Shown here piece after piece: positions 40,931 through 49,619 of a stretch of DNA of 64,000 nucleotides. Location of the stretch: positions 30,659 to 94,658 of the forward strand of contig JAAYAY010000026.1 in assembly GCA_012719125.1 (NCBI GenBank). The letters run 5' to 3'. Every line of letters starts with the position of its first letter. Position 1 is the stretch's first letter. The notes beneath the pieces are model-generated. The model had not been told where the DNA came from and searched no databases. It saw only the letters and a list, made by a program, of their open reading frames with translations. Made by a program: the position numbers and the translations under genes. The DNA comes from Planctomycetaceae bacterium (GTDB lineage: Bacteria > Planctomycetota > Planctomycetia > Pirellulales > Thermoguttaceae).

Positions 40931-42834
40931 CGGGCCACCTCGCGATTCCTCAAGAAGAGATATCCGATAACAAACAGCGGAATGAAGAAAGCCAGAGCCG
41001 TGAACGTCCGCGTGAGGACGAAGTCGGCGGGGATGTTGAACCCGTTGGCGACGAAGTTGGCGCAACCGAACTCGTCAAAGGGCGGAAGAATGGCGCTCAT
41101 GATCCGCAGGGTCGGCTGCAGAAGCTGGTCGCCCATCTTCACCAGGTCCGTTCCAAGTCCCGCCGGCAAATCGGTCATCACATTGTCCTGGCCGATCAAG
41201 CGGCGAAACGACTCCAAGGGGCCGCCGCCGTATTTCGGGCCGACGCCCAATTCCATGAGATGGTCTGTGAAGAACCCGGCAATCAGGATGCCGATCGTGG
41301 CAACCATGGCCACCGCCCCGCTCAGGAACGTGCTGAACATCACGCCGAAACTCGTCACGATTACGACCTGAAGCCAGATGCCGTAATAGCCTTTCACGAA
41401 ATTCCAGACAACGGACGCGTCGCCCGCTCGCAGGTACAGATCGGGCTGGGCGGCGCCGAAATGCTGCCCCGGCTCCAAACACTGCAGCCACACCTCGACC
41501 CGCCCGTCCGGGGTCACCAGATCCTTGAACAGGTCGAACTCCGTCTTCTTCGCCAGGCTGTCATCCAGATCCGCTTCGGTGGGCTTCGTCTTGACCCCGC
41601 CCGGAGTCTCATACTTCTGAACGATCATTTGGCGGTTCGAGTACTTGACGATCTGCTTGGGAATCCACAACTTCTGAGTAATGAACTCCTTCGACTCAAA
41701 AATCTCGATCTCGACGGTCAGGCCCGTATCCGGATTCCGCAGCGCGAGCCCCCCCATGACCTCACGCGTAATTTCCCCCTTGTGGGTCCGGAACACGCCA
41801 AGGGTCATTTCCAGGGGGATGCGGTCGCCGGGGAAATCGCTTTCCTTCAAATCCGTGAACGTCCAGATGGCGGCGGCGTCGGTGCCCCCCTGGATGTAAC
41901 TGCGATAAAACCATTCGTCTCCGACGTTGATCCCTTGTTCCTTGTCGATTCCCTTGATGTCCCGGAACCGCAGCTTCCCGTGGATCGGCACCCGCGCCAC
42001 CAACACGCCCTCGGGCTTTCCCACGCGGTAGCGAACCTGGTCGCCCGAGCCTTCGATCGTCACCGCGTGCGTGTGGCCGTTCTCGTACCGGGTCCGCGTC
42101 GCTCCCGACGGATCGACGTAGACCTCGTGCCGGTGACCGTGCTCCTTACTGGTCATTCCGACCAGAGGAACCTCCGCCTCGCCCGCACTTGCCTCGCCCC
42201 CCGCGGGCGCCAGATCGGCGGCAGTCAAGGTGTGCTCGTGGTAGAGCCCCCGCACCACGAAGAAGTAGCTCAGCACGCCCATGATCGCCAGCAGAACGGT
42301 ACACACGAGGGTGAAGCCGATAATGCGTCCCAGCACGATCTCGCTGTGCCGGACCGGCTTCGTGACCACCGTGTGAAGGGTCTTGCTCTTCATGTCTCCG
42401 GGAAGACTGAACACGCTGAGGAACAACGCCAGAAGCAACACGAGGTAGCTCGTGGCGGTCATCACGAAACTCAAATAGAGGCGGCCGGGATTCGTGCTGC
42501 TCGGATCCAGGAACCATCCGGCCAACATCAGCACGACGACAAACACGGCCACGCCGACCACGACCTTCTTGCGAATCGCCTCCTTGACGGCCAGCCAGAC
42601 CAATGCCGCAATTCGCCGCGGCGACATGGTGAACACATCGGCAAACGTCGCCAGAAACGCCTTGCCGACGCCTGCGACGCCGCGAATCGGCCCCCGAGTA
42701 ACGATCGCGAATAACAGCGAGACCGCCATCGCCACGACCGCGAAGATGGCGACTGCAATAACCCAGTCCAAGGACGCCCCGCCAATCCAATCGACGAAAA
42801 CGGGGATCTCTTTCTCAAGAACCATCGCCAGCAC
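40927..42834 (-). CDS. ABC-2 type transporter permease, large
   Basis: A 635-residue permease with hydrophobic segments near the N-terminus (about 17-45, 95-118), a cluster near 130-200, then a long hydrophilic insertion (about 210-465) and further helices near 480-620. The layout of a large extracytoplasmic loop between membrane parts fits ABC-2-type permeases of planctomycetes, longer than usual. It follows the ATPase with an overlap of about 20 bp (or 11 if the second Met at 42825 is used) and overlaps the downstream gene by ATGA. Substrate unknown. Start uncertain by three residues. Confidence 0.82.
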   Translation of the reverse strand: MLAMVLEKEIPVFVDWIGGASLDWVIAVAIFAVVAMAVSLLFAIVTRGPIRGVAGVGKAFLATFADVFTMSPRRIAALVWLAVKEAIRKKVVVGVAVFVVVLMLAGWFLDPSSTNPGRLYLSFVMTATSYLVLLLALFLSVFSLPGDMKSKTLHTVVTKPVRHSEIVLGRIIGFTLVCTVLLAIMGVLSYFFVVRGLYHEHTLTAADLAPAGGEASAGEAEVPLVGMTSKEHGHRHEVYVDPSGATRTRYENGHTHAVTIEGSGDQVRYRVGKPEGVLVARVPIHGKLRFRDIKGIDKEQGINVGDEWFYRSYIQGGTDAAAIWTFTDLKESDFPGDRIPLEMTLGVFRTHKGEITREVMGGLALRNPDTGLTVEIEIFESKEFITQKLWIPKQIVKYSNRQMIVQKYETPGGVKTKPTEADLDDSLAKKTEFDLFKDLVTPDGRVEVWLQCLEPGQHFGAAQPDLYLRAGDASVVWNFVKGYYGIWLQVVIVTSFGVMFSTFLSGAVAMVATIGILIAGFFTDHLMELGVGPKYGGGPLESFRRLIGQDNVMTDLPAGLGTDLVKMGDQLLQPTLRIMSAILPPFDEFGCANFVANGFNIPADFVLTRTFTALAFFIPLFVIGYLFLRNREVAR

Positions 42835-43717
42835 CCTCCCCGCTACGGACCCGGCGCCCCGGATGAGCTTCGCTCTCCGCGATGATGTTCAGGAACAACT
42901 CTTCCAGCGTCGAAGTGGGATGCCCGATTCCGAGCAACTTCCCTTGATGCTTCTCGACGACCTGCCGGATCTCCGCCTCCGCCTCCTTGCTGAGACCCGA
43001 GGCGCGGAACTCGGTGACGTCCTGAATCTCCAGCAGACTGTCCACCCGCCCCAACTCCTGCAGTTCCCCTTGATAGAGGATGCCGATCCGGTCGCACACG
43101 TCTTGCACGTCGGCCAGCAGGTGGCTGCACATCACGATGGTCTTGCCTTGATCCCGCAAGTCCAGGATCAGGTCCTTCATATTCCGGGTGCCGATCGGAT
43201 CGAGCCCGCTCGTCGGCTCGTCCAGCAAGATCAACTCCGGATCATTGATCAGGGCCTGGGCCAACCCGATGCGTCGGGTCATGCCCTTCGAGTACTCCTT
43301 GAGTTGCCTCCGTTTGGCCAGGTCCAACCCCACCAGATTGATGAGGTGGGCGACGCGTTGACGCCGGACCTTGGGCGACATGTTGAACAAGCGGCCGTAG
43401 AAGTCGAGCGTCTCTTCGGCATTCAGGAATCGGTAAAGATACGATTCCTCCGGGAGGTAGCCGATCCGCTCATTCTTCGATACGTCGGTGGCGTCCCGGC
43501 CGAAGAGCAGGGCTTTGCCGCTCGTCGGAAACAGAAGCCCCAGAAGGAGTTTCATCGTCGTCGTCTTGCCGGAGCCGTTTGGTCCGAGAAGGCCGAAGAT
43601 CTCCCCCCGACGAATTTCCAGGTCCAGGGCCTTGAGAGCCTGCACCTTTTGACGACCCCAGAAGTCCCGGTAAACCTTGGTCAGGCTCCGGGTTTCGATA
43701 ATTACCTCGGATTGCAT
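42815..43717 (-). CDS. ABC transporter ATP-binding protein
   Basis: A 300-residue ATPase with Walker [11 protein letters not shown] (about 45-54), Q-loop/PEE region [11 protein letters not shown], signature [15 protein letters not shown] in place of LSGGQ, Walker [14 protein letters not shown] and H-loop MCSHLLAD. It belongs to the ABC-2 type export ATPases (CcmA-like). A C-terminal tail of about 70 residues follows. First gene of the operon ATPase-permease-helical protein. Confidence 0.95.
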   Translation of the reverse strand: MQSEVIIETRSLTKVYRDFWGRQKVQALKALDLEIRRGEIFGLLGPNGSGKTTTMKLLLGLLFPTSGKALLFGRDATDVSKNERIGYLPEESYLYRFLNAEETLDFYGRLFNMSPKVRRQRVAHLINLVGLDLAKRRQLKEYSKGMTRRIGLAQALINDPELILLDEPTSGLDPIGTRNMKDLILDLRDQGKTIVMCSHLLADVQDVCDRIGILYQGELQELGRVDSLLEIQDVTEFRASGLSKEAEAEIRQVVEKHQGKLLGIGHPTSTLEELFLNIIAESEAHPGRRVRSGEGAGDGS

Positions 43718-44209
43718 TCGTAGCCTCGATTATCGCGCGACAGATATAAGGAGACGTGACGTTCTACGTCGCTTTGGCCGAAGGGGTTCGACCTGGCGGA
43801 AGAGAAGTTCGTTTCTGGCCCGCCCGCCTGTCTCGAAGGACGGTCTGAATGAGTTGCCGGCTGCTCCCAAGCTCCGGTTCCGTCCGCTCGGCTCGCCGCT
43901 GCGGGCCGCTCGCCAGGGTGCAAGAAGCTTCCAGTATAGATGGGCTGGCTCCCACCTTCAAGAATCGAACGTTGCCGGCCAGGGGAACTGCGAAGTAGCA
44001 GGCGCGCTCCGTCGTGCCGTCCGCAGAACTGCCGGAAATCCCGCTTCCCCGCAAACGGCGCTCGGAGAGTGCCTGCTACTTTTCTTGCCACAAGAGGACT
44101 TTGCAGTTCTCCTGCGTTTCCGGCGAAGAGGATGGCAAATGCACCCAATGGGGGGCGTGGTCCCGTATGGTATCCACAACCTGCGGATCGGGAAGGCGTC
44201 GAGGAATGC
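43718..44209. other. Divergent gap containing MITE copy 4
   Basis: About 490 bp between the ABC operon and the acyltransferase gene. MITE copy 4 occupies 43980-44114. The remaining sequence shows no protein-like frame; promoters of both directions are expected here but not identified. Confidence 0.5.
43980..44114. mobile_element. MITE-like element, copy 4 (reverse orientation)
   Basis: 135 bp, inverted relative to the other three: it begins CAGGGGAACTGCGAAG and ends CTTTGCAGTTCTCCTG. The flanks CGTTGCCGGC (43970-43979) and CGTTTCCGGC (44115-44124) agree at 9 of 10 positions, again a 10-bp target-site duplication. Confidence 0.88.
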
Positions 44210-44968
44210 ATGCGTTGGTTTGCCCGTTATACTCAACGGCGCCCGAAGGTCCTGCCAACACCAAGATGGAACAGATACTGGAACGGACTGCACAGGAGAC
44301 GAGCCATCGACACGAAACCAATATGCAAACTCGGGAACAACGCGCTCGTGGATGACGGTGTCGTGCTCGGTTATCGTTATCCGGGCGATTCGCGGCCCCT
44401 GGTGATTGGCGATCACGCCGTCATTCGCTCCGGGACGATTATCTATGCCAACACGACGATCGGACATCGATTCCAGTGCGGCCACCACGTACTGATTCGC
44501 GCCGAGGTCACGATCGGAAACCGCTGCGTGGTTCACCACAGATGCACGCTGGAAGGTCGTATCCGGATCGGCAACGGCGTCAAGATCATGGCTCACGTCT
44601 ACCTTCCCAGCACCACCGAGATTGGCGACATGGTGTTCATCGGGCCGGGCACGACGTTCCTGAACGACAAATATCCGATGCGCCGTGCCGCGCCCGTGCA
44701 GGGAGCGAAAATCGAAGACCACGTTTGCATTGGCGGCGGCGTTACCATCTGCCCGGAGGTCACCGTGGGCCGGAACTCGGTGATCGGGGCTGGATCCCTC
44801 GTCAACAAAGACGTGCCGCCGGACACACTGGCCTACGGCGTACCCGCCCGTCACTATCCGCTGCCTGAGAACATCTCTCATGGCAACCTGCCGGAGTTGC
44901 TCCTGCCCCAGACCGACCTGTGGGGTGCCCAGTCGGATGACTCGTGGCGGGATGAAGAGGCACTGTGA
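44210..44968 (+). CDS. Left-handed beta-helix (hexapeptide) acyltransferase
   Basis: A 252-residue protein. The central part (about 45-205) is built of hexapeptide turns: GDHAVIRSGTIIYANTTIG, VTIGNRCVVHHRCTLEG, IRIGNGVKIMAHVYLPSTT, DHVCIGGGVTICPEVTVG, RNSVIGAGSLVNKDVP. This is the WbbJ/NeuD-type acetyltransferase fold acting on sugars or nucleotide sugars in the cytoplasm; a His in the coil region probably serves as base. The ATG at 44210 has GAGGA five bases upstream; the frame further upstream runs through MITE copy 4 and is not coding. Confidence 0.87.
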   Translation: MRWFARYTQRRPKVLPTPRWNRYWNGLHRRRAIDTKPICKLGNNALVDDGVVLGYRYPGDSRPLVIGDHAVIRSGTIIYANTTIGHRFQCGHHVLIRAEVTIGNRCVVHHRCTLEGRIRIGNGVKIMAHVYLPSTTEIGDMVFIGPGTTFLNDKYPMRRAAPVQGAKIEDHVCIGGGVTICPEVTVGRNSVIGAGSLVNKDVPPDTLAYGVPARHYPLPENISHGNLPELLLPQTDLWGAQSDDSWRDEEAL

Positions 44969-45073
44969 AGGTTTCAGGGAACTCGCCAATAGAGTACCGG
45001 CAATATGGCCGGTCGACCTGACCATCCACGCCCATCGCTTCGCTCTGGGCGTGCCACCCATGAGTAACCCGGA

Positions 45074-46237
45074 CTACCGGCCGCGAACCCGCTGTCGAAA
45101 CTCCCGCGGCGTCAGCCCGGTTGCCTGCTTGAAGGCGTACGCCAGATATTCGCGGGACGCAAAGCCCGAGGCCGTAGCGACTTGTGGCACGGGCAAATCC
45201 GTCTCGGCCAGCAACTGACGGGCTCGTTCCAGATGGGCCCGGCGGATCTCTTCCGCAGGGCTGCGGCCCAAAGTCTCCTGGAATCTTCGCTCCAGCCAAC
45301 TCCGAGACACGGCGATCTCACGGAGGACGTCGTCCACCCGAATCGGCGTCGCCGCATGGACCCGGATGTAGGCGATGGCCCGGGCCAGGTCCGGGTCGTT
45401 GATCGCCAGCGTGTCGGTCGATTGCCGCACCACGACCCGGGTGGGTTCAATCAGGATTGGGTCCGAGGGGCCGGGTTCTCCGCGCAGCAACCGATCGAGC
45501 AGGGCGGCCGCCTCGTAGCCGATCCGTTCTGAAGTCAAGGCCACGCCCGAGAGCGGCGGATTGCAGGTCTCGCACAGCAGGCTGTCCTCGTCCCCGCCCA
45601 TCACCGCCACCTGCTCGGGCACCAGCAGCCCGGCCGCCCGGCAGGCGTAGAGCACCTCGCGTCCCCGATCGCTGGTCCAGGTGACAACCGCAGCCGGTTT
45701 GGGAAGGTCCTGGAGCCAAAGACGCAGGTTCTCCTGCCGGCGATACCAGGTTGCGTTGGGGCTTTTGCCGCGGTAGGCCGGGAACAAATCGCACTTCAGG
45801 CCGACCTCGGCAAGATGCTCGATGAAGCTGTGGTAGTGGAGGTCGACGTACGAGATCCCCAGTGGTGCGAAGTAGCCAAAATTCCGAAAGCCTTGATCGA
45901 GCAGATGCCCGGCCGCCAGCCGCGCCGCGGCCTGCAGGTCGGCCGTAACTGTCGGAAACTCGACGCCCGGAATGCGAGCCGACGATACGTTGACGACCAC
46001 GCCCGGCACGTCCGCCAGATAACGGCCCATGGCCCGGTCGGCCACCCTCGCGATGACCCCCTCGCCTCGCCAACCGGCGGGCAGCCGGCCCGGGGCGTGC
46101 TGGCAGCGCTGCTCCAGCCAGATGTCCCAGCCCCCTTGCTGCTGCGCGTAGCGCCCGATGCCGCGAATCATCCGCCGGCCCCAGTCGGTTGCAGTGTCCA
46201 CCAACAAGGCAATTTGCGGACATCGGCGCAGGGGCAT
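45074..46237 (-). CDS. XylR-family transcriptional regulator (LacI-like sensor plus AraC HTH)
   Basis: A 387-residue regulator with the XylR layout. Residues about 8-270 form a periplasmic-binding-protein-like ligand domain (IALLVDTATDWGRRMIRGIG at the start, VAVMGGDEDSLLCETCNPPL near 225-245). Residues about 285-385 form an AraC DNA-binding domain (VDDVLREIAVSRSWLERRFQ, VPQVATASGFASREYLAYAF and the final GLTPREFRQ). Such regulators bind a sugar and activate adjacent catabolic genes. It is divergent from the large cluster starting at 46400 and is its likely regulator. Confidence 0.92.
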   Translation of the reverse strand: MPLRRCPQIALLVDTATDWGRRMIRGIGRYAQQQGGWDIWLEQRCQHAPGRLPAGWRGEGVIARVADRAMGRYLADVPGVVVNVSSARIPGVEFPTVTADLQAAARLAAGHLLDQGFRNFGYFAPLGISYVDLHYHSFIEHLAEVGLKCDLFPAYRGKSPNATWYRRQENLRLWLQDLPKPAAVVTWTSDRGREVLYACRAAGLLVPEQVAVMGGDEDSLLCETCNPPLSGVALTSERIGYEAAALLDRLLRGEPGPSDPILIEPTRVVVRQSTDTLAINDPDLARAIAYIRVHAATPIRVDDVLREIAVSRSWLERRFQETLGRSPAEEIRRAHLERARQLLAETDLPVPQVATASGFASREYLAYAFKQATGLTPREFRQRVRGR

Positions 46238-46399
46238 CGATCGGTCTCCTGAGTGCGACGGATAGATCGTGGAACGAATTATCTTACATTATTTACGCAG
46301 TTTTGCATTGACTGTCGAGCCCTCGGCGGGCGAAAAAAGAGGATTGAAGCAAACAGCGCGATTCCGAGTACCGAGGCGACGTTTGGCGACGGGGGAATC
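46238..46399. promoter_or_regulatory. Divergent control region of the XylR-type regulator and sugar cluster
   Basis: The 160-bp gap holds an AT-rich patch at about 46266-46312 (ACGAATTATCTTACATTATT, then TACGCAGTTTTGCATTGACT) in otherwise GC-rich DNA, the natural place for promoter and operator. I cannot assign exact -35/-10 boxes or a regulator half-site. A GGGGGA precedes the ATG at 46400. Confidence 0.45.
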
Positions 46400-47401
46400 A
46401 TGAGCAGAAAAGTAACGCTGGTCACCGGACAATGGGCCGACCTCCCCCTGGAGGAGTTGGTCCAGAAGGTGGGAGCCTGGGGCTACGACGGCCTGGAACT
46501 CGTCTGCCGCGGCGGGTACATCGACGTCGATCGTGCGGCCGGCGATGCCGACTACTGCCGGCAGCGGCTCGATCTGTTAGCCGGTCAGGGGCTGGAGTGC
46601 TTCGCCCTCAGCAATCATGCGGCGGGGCACCTGGTCTGCGATCCCAACGACGACAGCCGGACCGACGTCCTGGCGCCCCCGGCGTGTGCCGGAGATGCCG
46701 AGAAGAAGCGCGCGTGGGCTGTGGCGGCGATGAAAAACACCGCCCGAGCTGCCCGGAACTTGGGCGTCGGCGTGGTGACCGGTTTCACGGGCTCGCCGAT
46801 TTGGCACCTGCTGTACCGGTTTCCGCCCGTACCCGAGGAGTGGATCGAGGCCGGCTTTGCACGATTTGCCGAACTGTGGAATCCGATCCTCGACGTGTTC
46901 GACGAGTGCGGCGTAAAGTTTGCCCTGGAGGTGCATCCGGCGCAGATCGCCTTCGACGGCACCACCGCCCGCCGGGCACTGGATGCCTTGGGCGGCCGGG
47001 AGGCTTTCGGCTTCAACTTCGATCCCAGCCATCTCGTCTGGCAGATGGTCGATCCGGTGCGTTTCCTTCGCGAGTTCTCCGACCGGATTTATCACGTCCA
47101 CGTCAAGGACGTGGCGGTTCGTCCCGACGGCACCAGCGGAATTCTCGGCTCGCACTTGCGGTTCGGGGACCCGCGCCGGATCTGGGACTTCCGTTCGCCC
47201 GGCCACGGCGACGTTCCGTTTGCCGACATCTTCAGAACGCTCACCGCGATCGGTTATCGCGGGCCGCTGTCGGTGGAATGGGAAGACTCGGGAATGTTCC
47301 GCGAGGACGGCGCCCGCGAAGCCCTGGCCTTTGTGAGGCGGCTCGATCTCTCCCCCTCCGCCACCGCCTTCGACGCCACACTTGCCAAACGTGAACGCTG
47401 A
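46400..47401 (+). CDS. Sugar phosphate isomerase/epimerase family protein (cluster gene 1)
   Basis: A 333-residue xylose-isomerase-like TIM barrel. Metal-site landmarks: FALEVHPAQIAFD (Glu), GFNFDPSHLVWQ (Asp/His), IYHVHVKDVAV (His/Lys/Asp) and SVEWEDSGM (Glu). WGYDGLELVCRGGYIDVD and a longer loop with a second metal-like set make it one of the larger members, similar in size to IolE-type dehydratases or IolI-like isomerases. First gene of the co-directional cluster. The start at 46400 has GGGGGA upstream; the frame back to 46253 lies in the AT-rich control region. Confidence 0.88.
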   Translation: MSRKVTLVTGQWADLPLEELVQKVGAWGYDGLELVCRGGYIDVDRAAGDADYCRQRLDLLAGQGLECFALSNHAAGHLVCDPNDDSRTDVLAPPACAGDAEKKRAWAVAAMKNTARAARNLGVGVVTGFTGSPIWHLLYRFPPVPEEWIEAGFARFAELWNPILDVFDECGVKFALEVHPAQIAFDGTTARRALDALGGREAFGFNFDPSHLVWQMVDPVRFLREFSDRIYHVHVKDVAVRPDGTSGILGSHLRFGDPRRIWDFRSPGHGDVPFADIFRTLTAIGYRGPLSVEWEDSGMFREDGAREALAFVRRLDLSPSATAFDATLAKRER

Positions 47402-47497
47402 CGGAACGTCAACCGAAACAGAATCCGAAACAATACAAAGTCCAAAACCGGAAAGCTCCAAACTCCCGCCTCTAGCCGCTCGGAGGGTTAAGTTCCT
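47402..47497. repeat. Partial AAATCCGAAA-type repeat
   Basis: ACAGAATCCGAAACAATACA and AAGTCCAAAACCGGAAAGCT resemble one side of the AT-rich repeat seen complete at 26130-26310 and 51034-51223. Only part of one half seems present, in the gap before the first oxidoreductase. Confidence 0.4.
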
Positions 47498-48847
47498 ATG
47501 AACAGTCCGACGATGAACACCAGGATTCAACCGCTGACTCGGCGGAACTTCGTCCGAGGGACCGGCGCCGTATTGGCTGCCTCCGCCCTGCCGCTGGCTC
47601 GCTCCGCCCATGCGGCCGGTGACGACACCCTGAAGGTGGCCCTGATCGGCTGCGGAGGTCGCGGCACCGGCGCCGCGGCACAGGCCTTGTCGACTTCCGG
47701 TTCCGTGCAACTGTGGGCGATGGCCGACCTGTTCTCCGACAAGTTGGAAGCCAGCCTGGCCTCACTCTGCACGGGGCAGGACGCTCAATACGACCGGGCC
47801 GCCCACAAGGGCCTGGCCGGGAAGATCGCCGTGCCGCCGGAACGCCGCTTTGTCGGTTTCGACGCCTACAAGCAGGCCATCGATTGCGGCGTCGACGTGG
47901 CGATCCTCACGACCGCGCCCCATTTCCGGCCGATCCATTTCGAGTACGCCGCGCAGCAGGGGAAGCACGTCTTCATGGAAAAACCCGTCGCGGTCGACGC
48001 GGTCGGGATCCGCCGCGTGCTGGCGGCGGCAGAAACGGCCAAGCAGAAGAACTTGAAGGTCGGGGTCGGGCTGCAGAGGCACCACGATGCCCTGTACGAG
48101 GAGACGGTCGGACGCATCCAGGAAGGCGCGATCGGTGATATCGTTTATCTCCGGGCCTACTGGAACGGCGCCGGCTATCGCATCCGTCCCGGGCGCGAGC
48201 CGGGCATGACCGAGATGAATTACCAGTTGCGCAATCCCTATCACTACACCTGGATCAGCGGCGACAACATCGCCGAGCAGCACGTGCATAACCTCGACGT
48301 CTGCAACTGGATCAAAGGCACGCATCCGGTCACGGCGCAAGGACAAGGCGGGCGGCAACTCCGCATCGGACCGCTGTTCGGCGACATCTACGACCATCAC
48401 TACGTGGAGTTCACCTACGCGGACGGCAGCCAGTTGTTCAGCCAGTGCCGCCACATGCCGGGCTGCTGGGGCAGCGTGGCCGAGTTCGTCGTGGGTACGA
48501 AGGGAAAGGCGGAGATCAACGACGGCCGGATCGAAACCGGCGCCGATCCGTGGCGTTACCGCGGCCCCAAGACCAATCCCTACCAGGTCGAACACGATCG
48601 GCTGTTCGAGGCGATCCGCAACGACAAGCCCCACAACGAGGCCGAGCAAGGCGCCTTCAGTACGATGACGGCGATCATGGGCCGCATGGCGACCTACTCG
48701 GGCAAGGTGATCACATGGGACGAGGCGTTCAACTCGGAAATTGCCCTCGCTCCCGATCGCTACGATTTTGATGGAACGCCGCCCGTGCTGCCCGGCCCCG
48801 ACGGCATCTACCCCTGTGCTGTGCCGGGCGTAACCAAAGTGCTTTAA
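47498..48847 (+). CDS. Gfo/Idh/MocA oxidoreductase with Tat signal (cluster gene 2)
   Basis: A 449-residue NAD(P)-dependent oxidoreductase homologue with a twin-arginine leader (LTRRNFVRGTGAVLAASALP). Rossmann motif VALIGCGGRGTGAAA, then HVFMEKPVAVDAVG with the family's EKP lysine, and YHYTWISGDNIAEQHVHNLD with the active-site His region. Family members oxidise or epimerise sugars and cyclitols (inositol 2-dehydrogenase is one). Tat export suggests transport folded with its nucleotide cofactor. GGAGG lies about ten bases before the start. Confidence 0.9.
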   Translation: MNSPTMNTRIQPLTRRNFVRGTGAVLAASALPLARSAHAAGDDTLKVALIGCGGRGTGAAAQALSTSGSVQLWAMADLFSDKLEASLASLCTGQDAQYDRAAHKGLAGKIAVPPERRFVGFDAYKQAIDCGVDVAILTTAPHFRPIHFEYAAQQGKHVFMEKPVAVDAVGIRRVLAAAETAKQKNLKVGVGLQRHHDALYEETVGRIQEGAIGDIVYLRAYWNGAGYRIRPGREPGMTEMNYQLRNPYHYTWISGDNIAEQHVHNLDVCNWIKGTHPVTAQGQGGRQLRIGPLFGDIYDHHYVEFTYADGSQLFSQCRHMPGCWGSVAEFVVGTKGKAEINDGRIETGADPWRYRGPKTNPYQVEHDRLFEAIRNDKPHNEAEQGAFSTMTAIMGRMATYSGKVITWDEAFNSEIALAPDRYDFDGTPPVLPGPDGIYPCAVPGVTKVL

Positions 48848-48910
48848 TGTTCGGCATAACATGACTCACACGAGCCGTGCCACAAACCATAACCCTGGGA
48901 GTAAACGACA

Positions 48911-49561
48911 GTGAAGTTCTTTCTGGATACGGCCCATTTGGATCACATTCGCGAGGCGTGCCGCTGGGGGATCGTCGACGGTGCGACGACCAATCCCACG
49001 CTGGTTTCCAAGACCGGCCGCGAGCCTCGCGACCTCTACGCCGAGATCTGCCGCATCGTGCCGGGCCCGGTGAGTCTGGAGTGCATGGCGACCGAGGCCG
49101 ACGCGATCGTGGCCGAGGCAAAGCAGTTGGCGACGATTGCAGAAAACGTCGTCGTCAAGATCCCCGTGATTCGCGAAGGCCTGATCGCCGTCAAGCAACT
49201 GGCCGACCTGGGCATCAAGACCAACGTGACGGTCATCTGTTCGCCGCTCCAGGCCCTGTTGGCCGCCAAGTGCGGAGCCACCTATGTCAGCCCGTTCGTC
49301 GGCCGCTGGGACATGATGGGCCAGGTCGGCATGGACATGATCCGCCAGATCAAGACGATCTTCAGCAACTACGGCTTCGCCACGCAGATCCTGGCGGCGT
49401 CGGTGCGCCATCCGCTGCACGTGCTCGAATCGGCCCTGGCCGGCGCCGACGTGGCCACGATTCCCATGGAAGTGATGCAGCAGTTGTACCTCCATCCGAT
49501 GAGCGACGTCATCATCGAGCAGTTCAACAACGATTGGGCCAAGGTGCCGGGAAAACCCTAG
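48911..49561 (+). CDS. Fructose-6-phosphate aldolase / TalC-type transaldolase (cluster gene 3)
   Basis: A 216-residue class I aldolase, the normal size for the FSA/TalC group. ATTNPTLV at about 25-32 and NVVVKIPV with the Schiff-base Lys83 are the family active-site blocks, followed by TNVTVICSPLQALLAAKCGA and YVSPFVGRWDMMG. FSA enzymes reversibly cleave ketose (phosphates) to dihydroxyacetone or glyceraldehyde-3-phosphate. In this cluster it may take the place of an IolJ-type aldolase. The start is GTG at 48911. It lies 63 bp after the previous gene. Confidence 0.93.
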   Translation: MKFFLDTAHLDHIREACRWGIVDGATTNPTLVSKTGREPRDLYAEICRIVPGPVSLECMATEADAIVAEAKQLATIAENVVVKIPVIREGLIAVKQLADLGIKTNVTVICSPLQALLAAKCGATYVSPFVGRWDMMGQVGMDMIRQIKTIFSNYGFATQILAASVRHPLHVLESALAGADVATIPMEVMQQLYLHPMSDVIIEQFNNDWAKVPGKP

Positions 49562-49619
49562 TCGGCTCGCAACGCGTGTGATCTGCGATTTCGTGTGAGT
49601 TCCCCGAGGAAAGACGAAT

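Noticed and set aside
38621..42714. Long plus-strand frames opposite the helical protein and ABC permease genes
   Set aside because: Antisense to an overlapping ATPase-permease operon; the composition is typical of a shadow frame and no start signals are visible.
43940..44209. N-terminal extension of the hexapeptide acyltransferase
   Set aside because: It reads through MITE copy 4 and gives the same Cys/Arg/Ser-rich peptide seen at the other copies.
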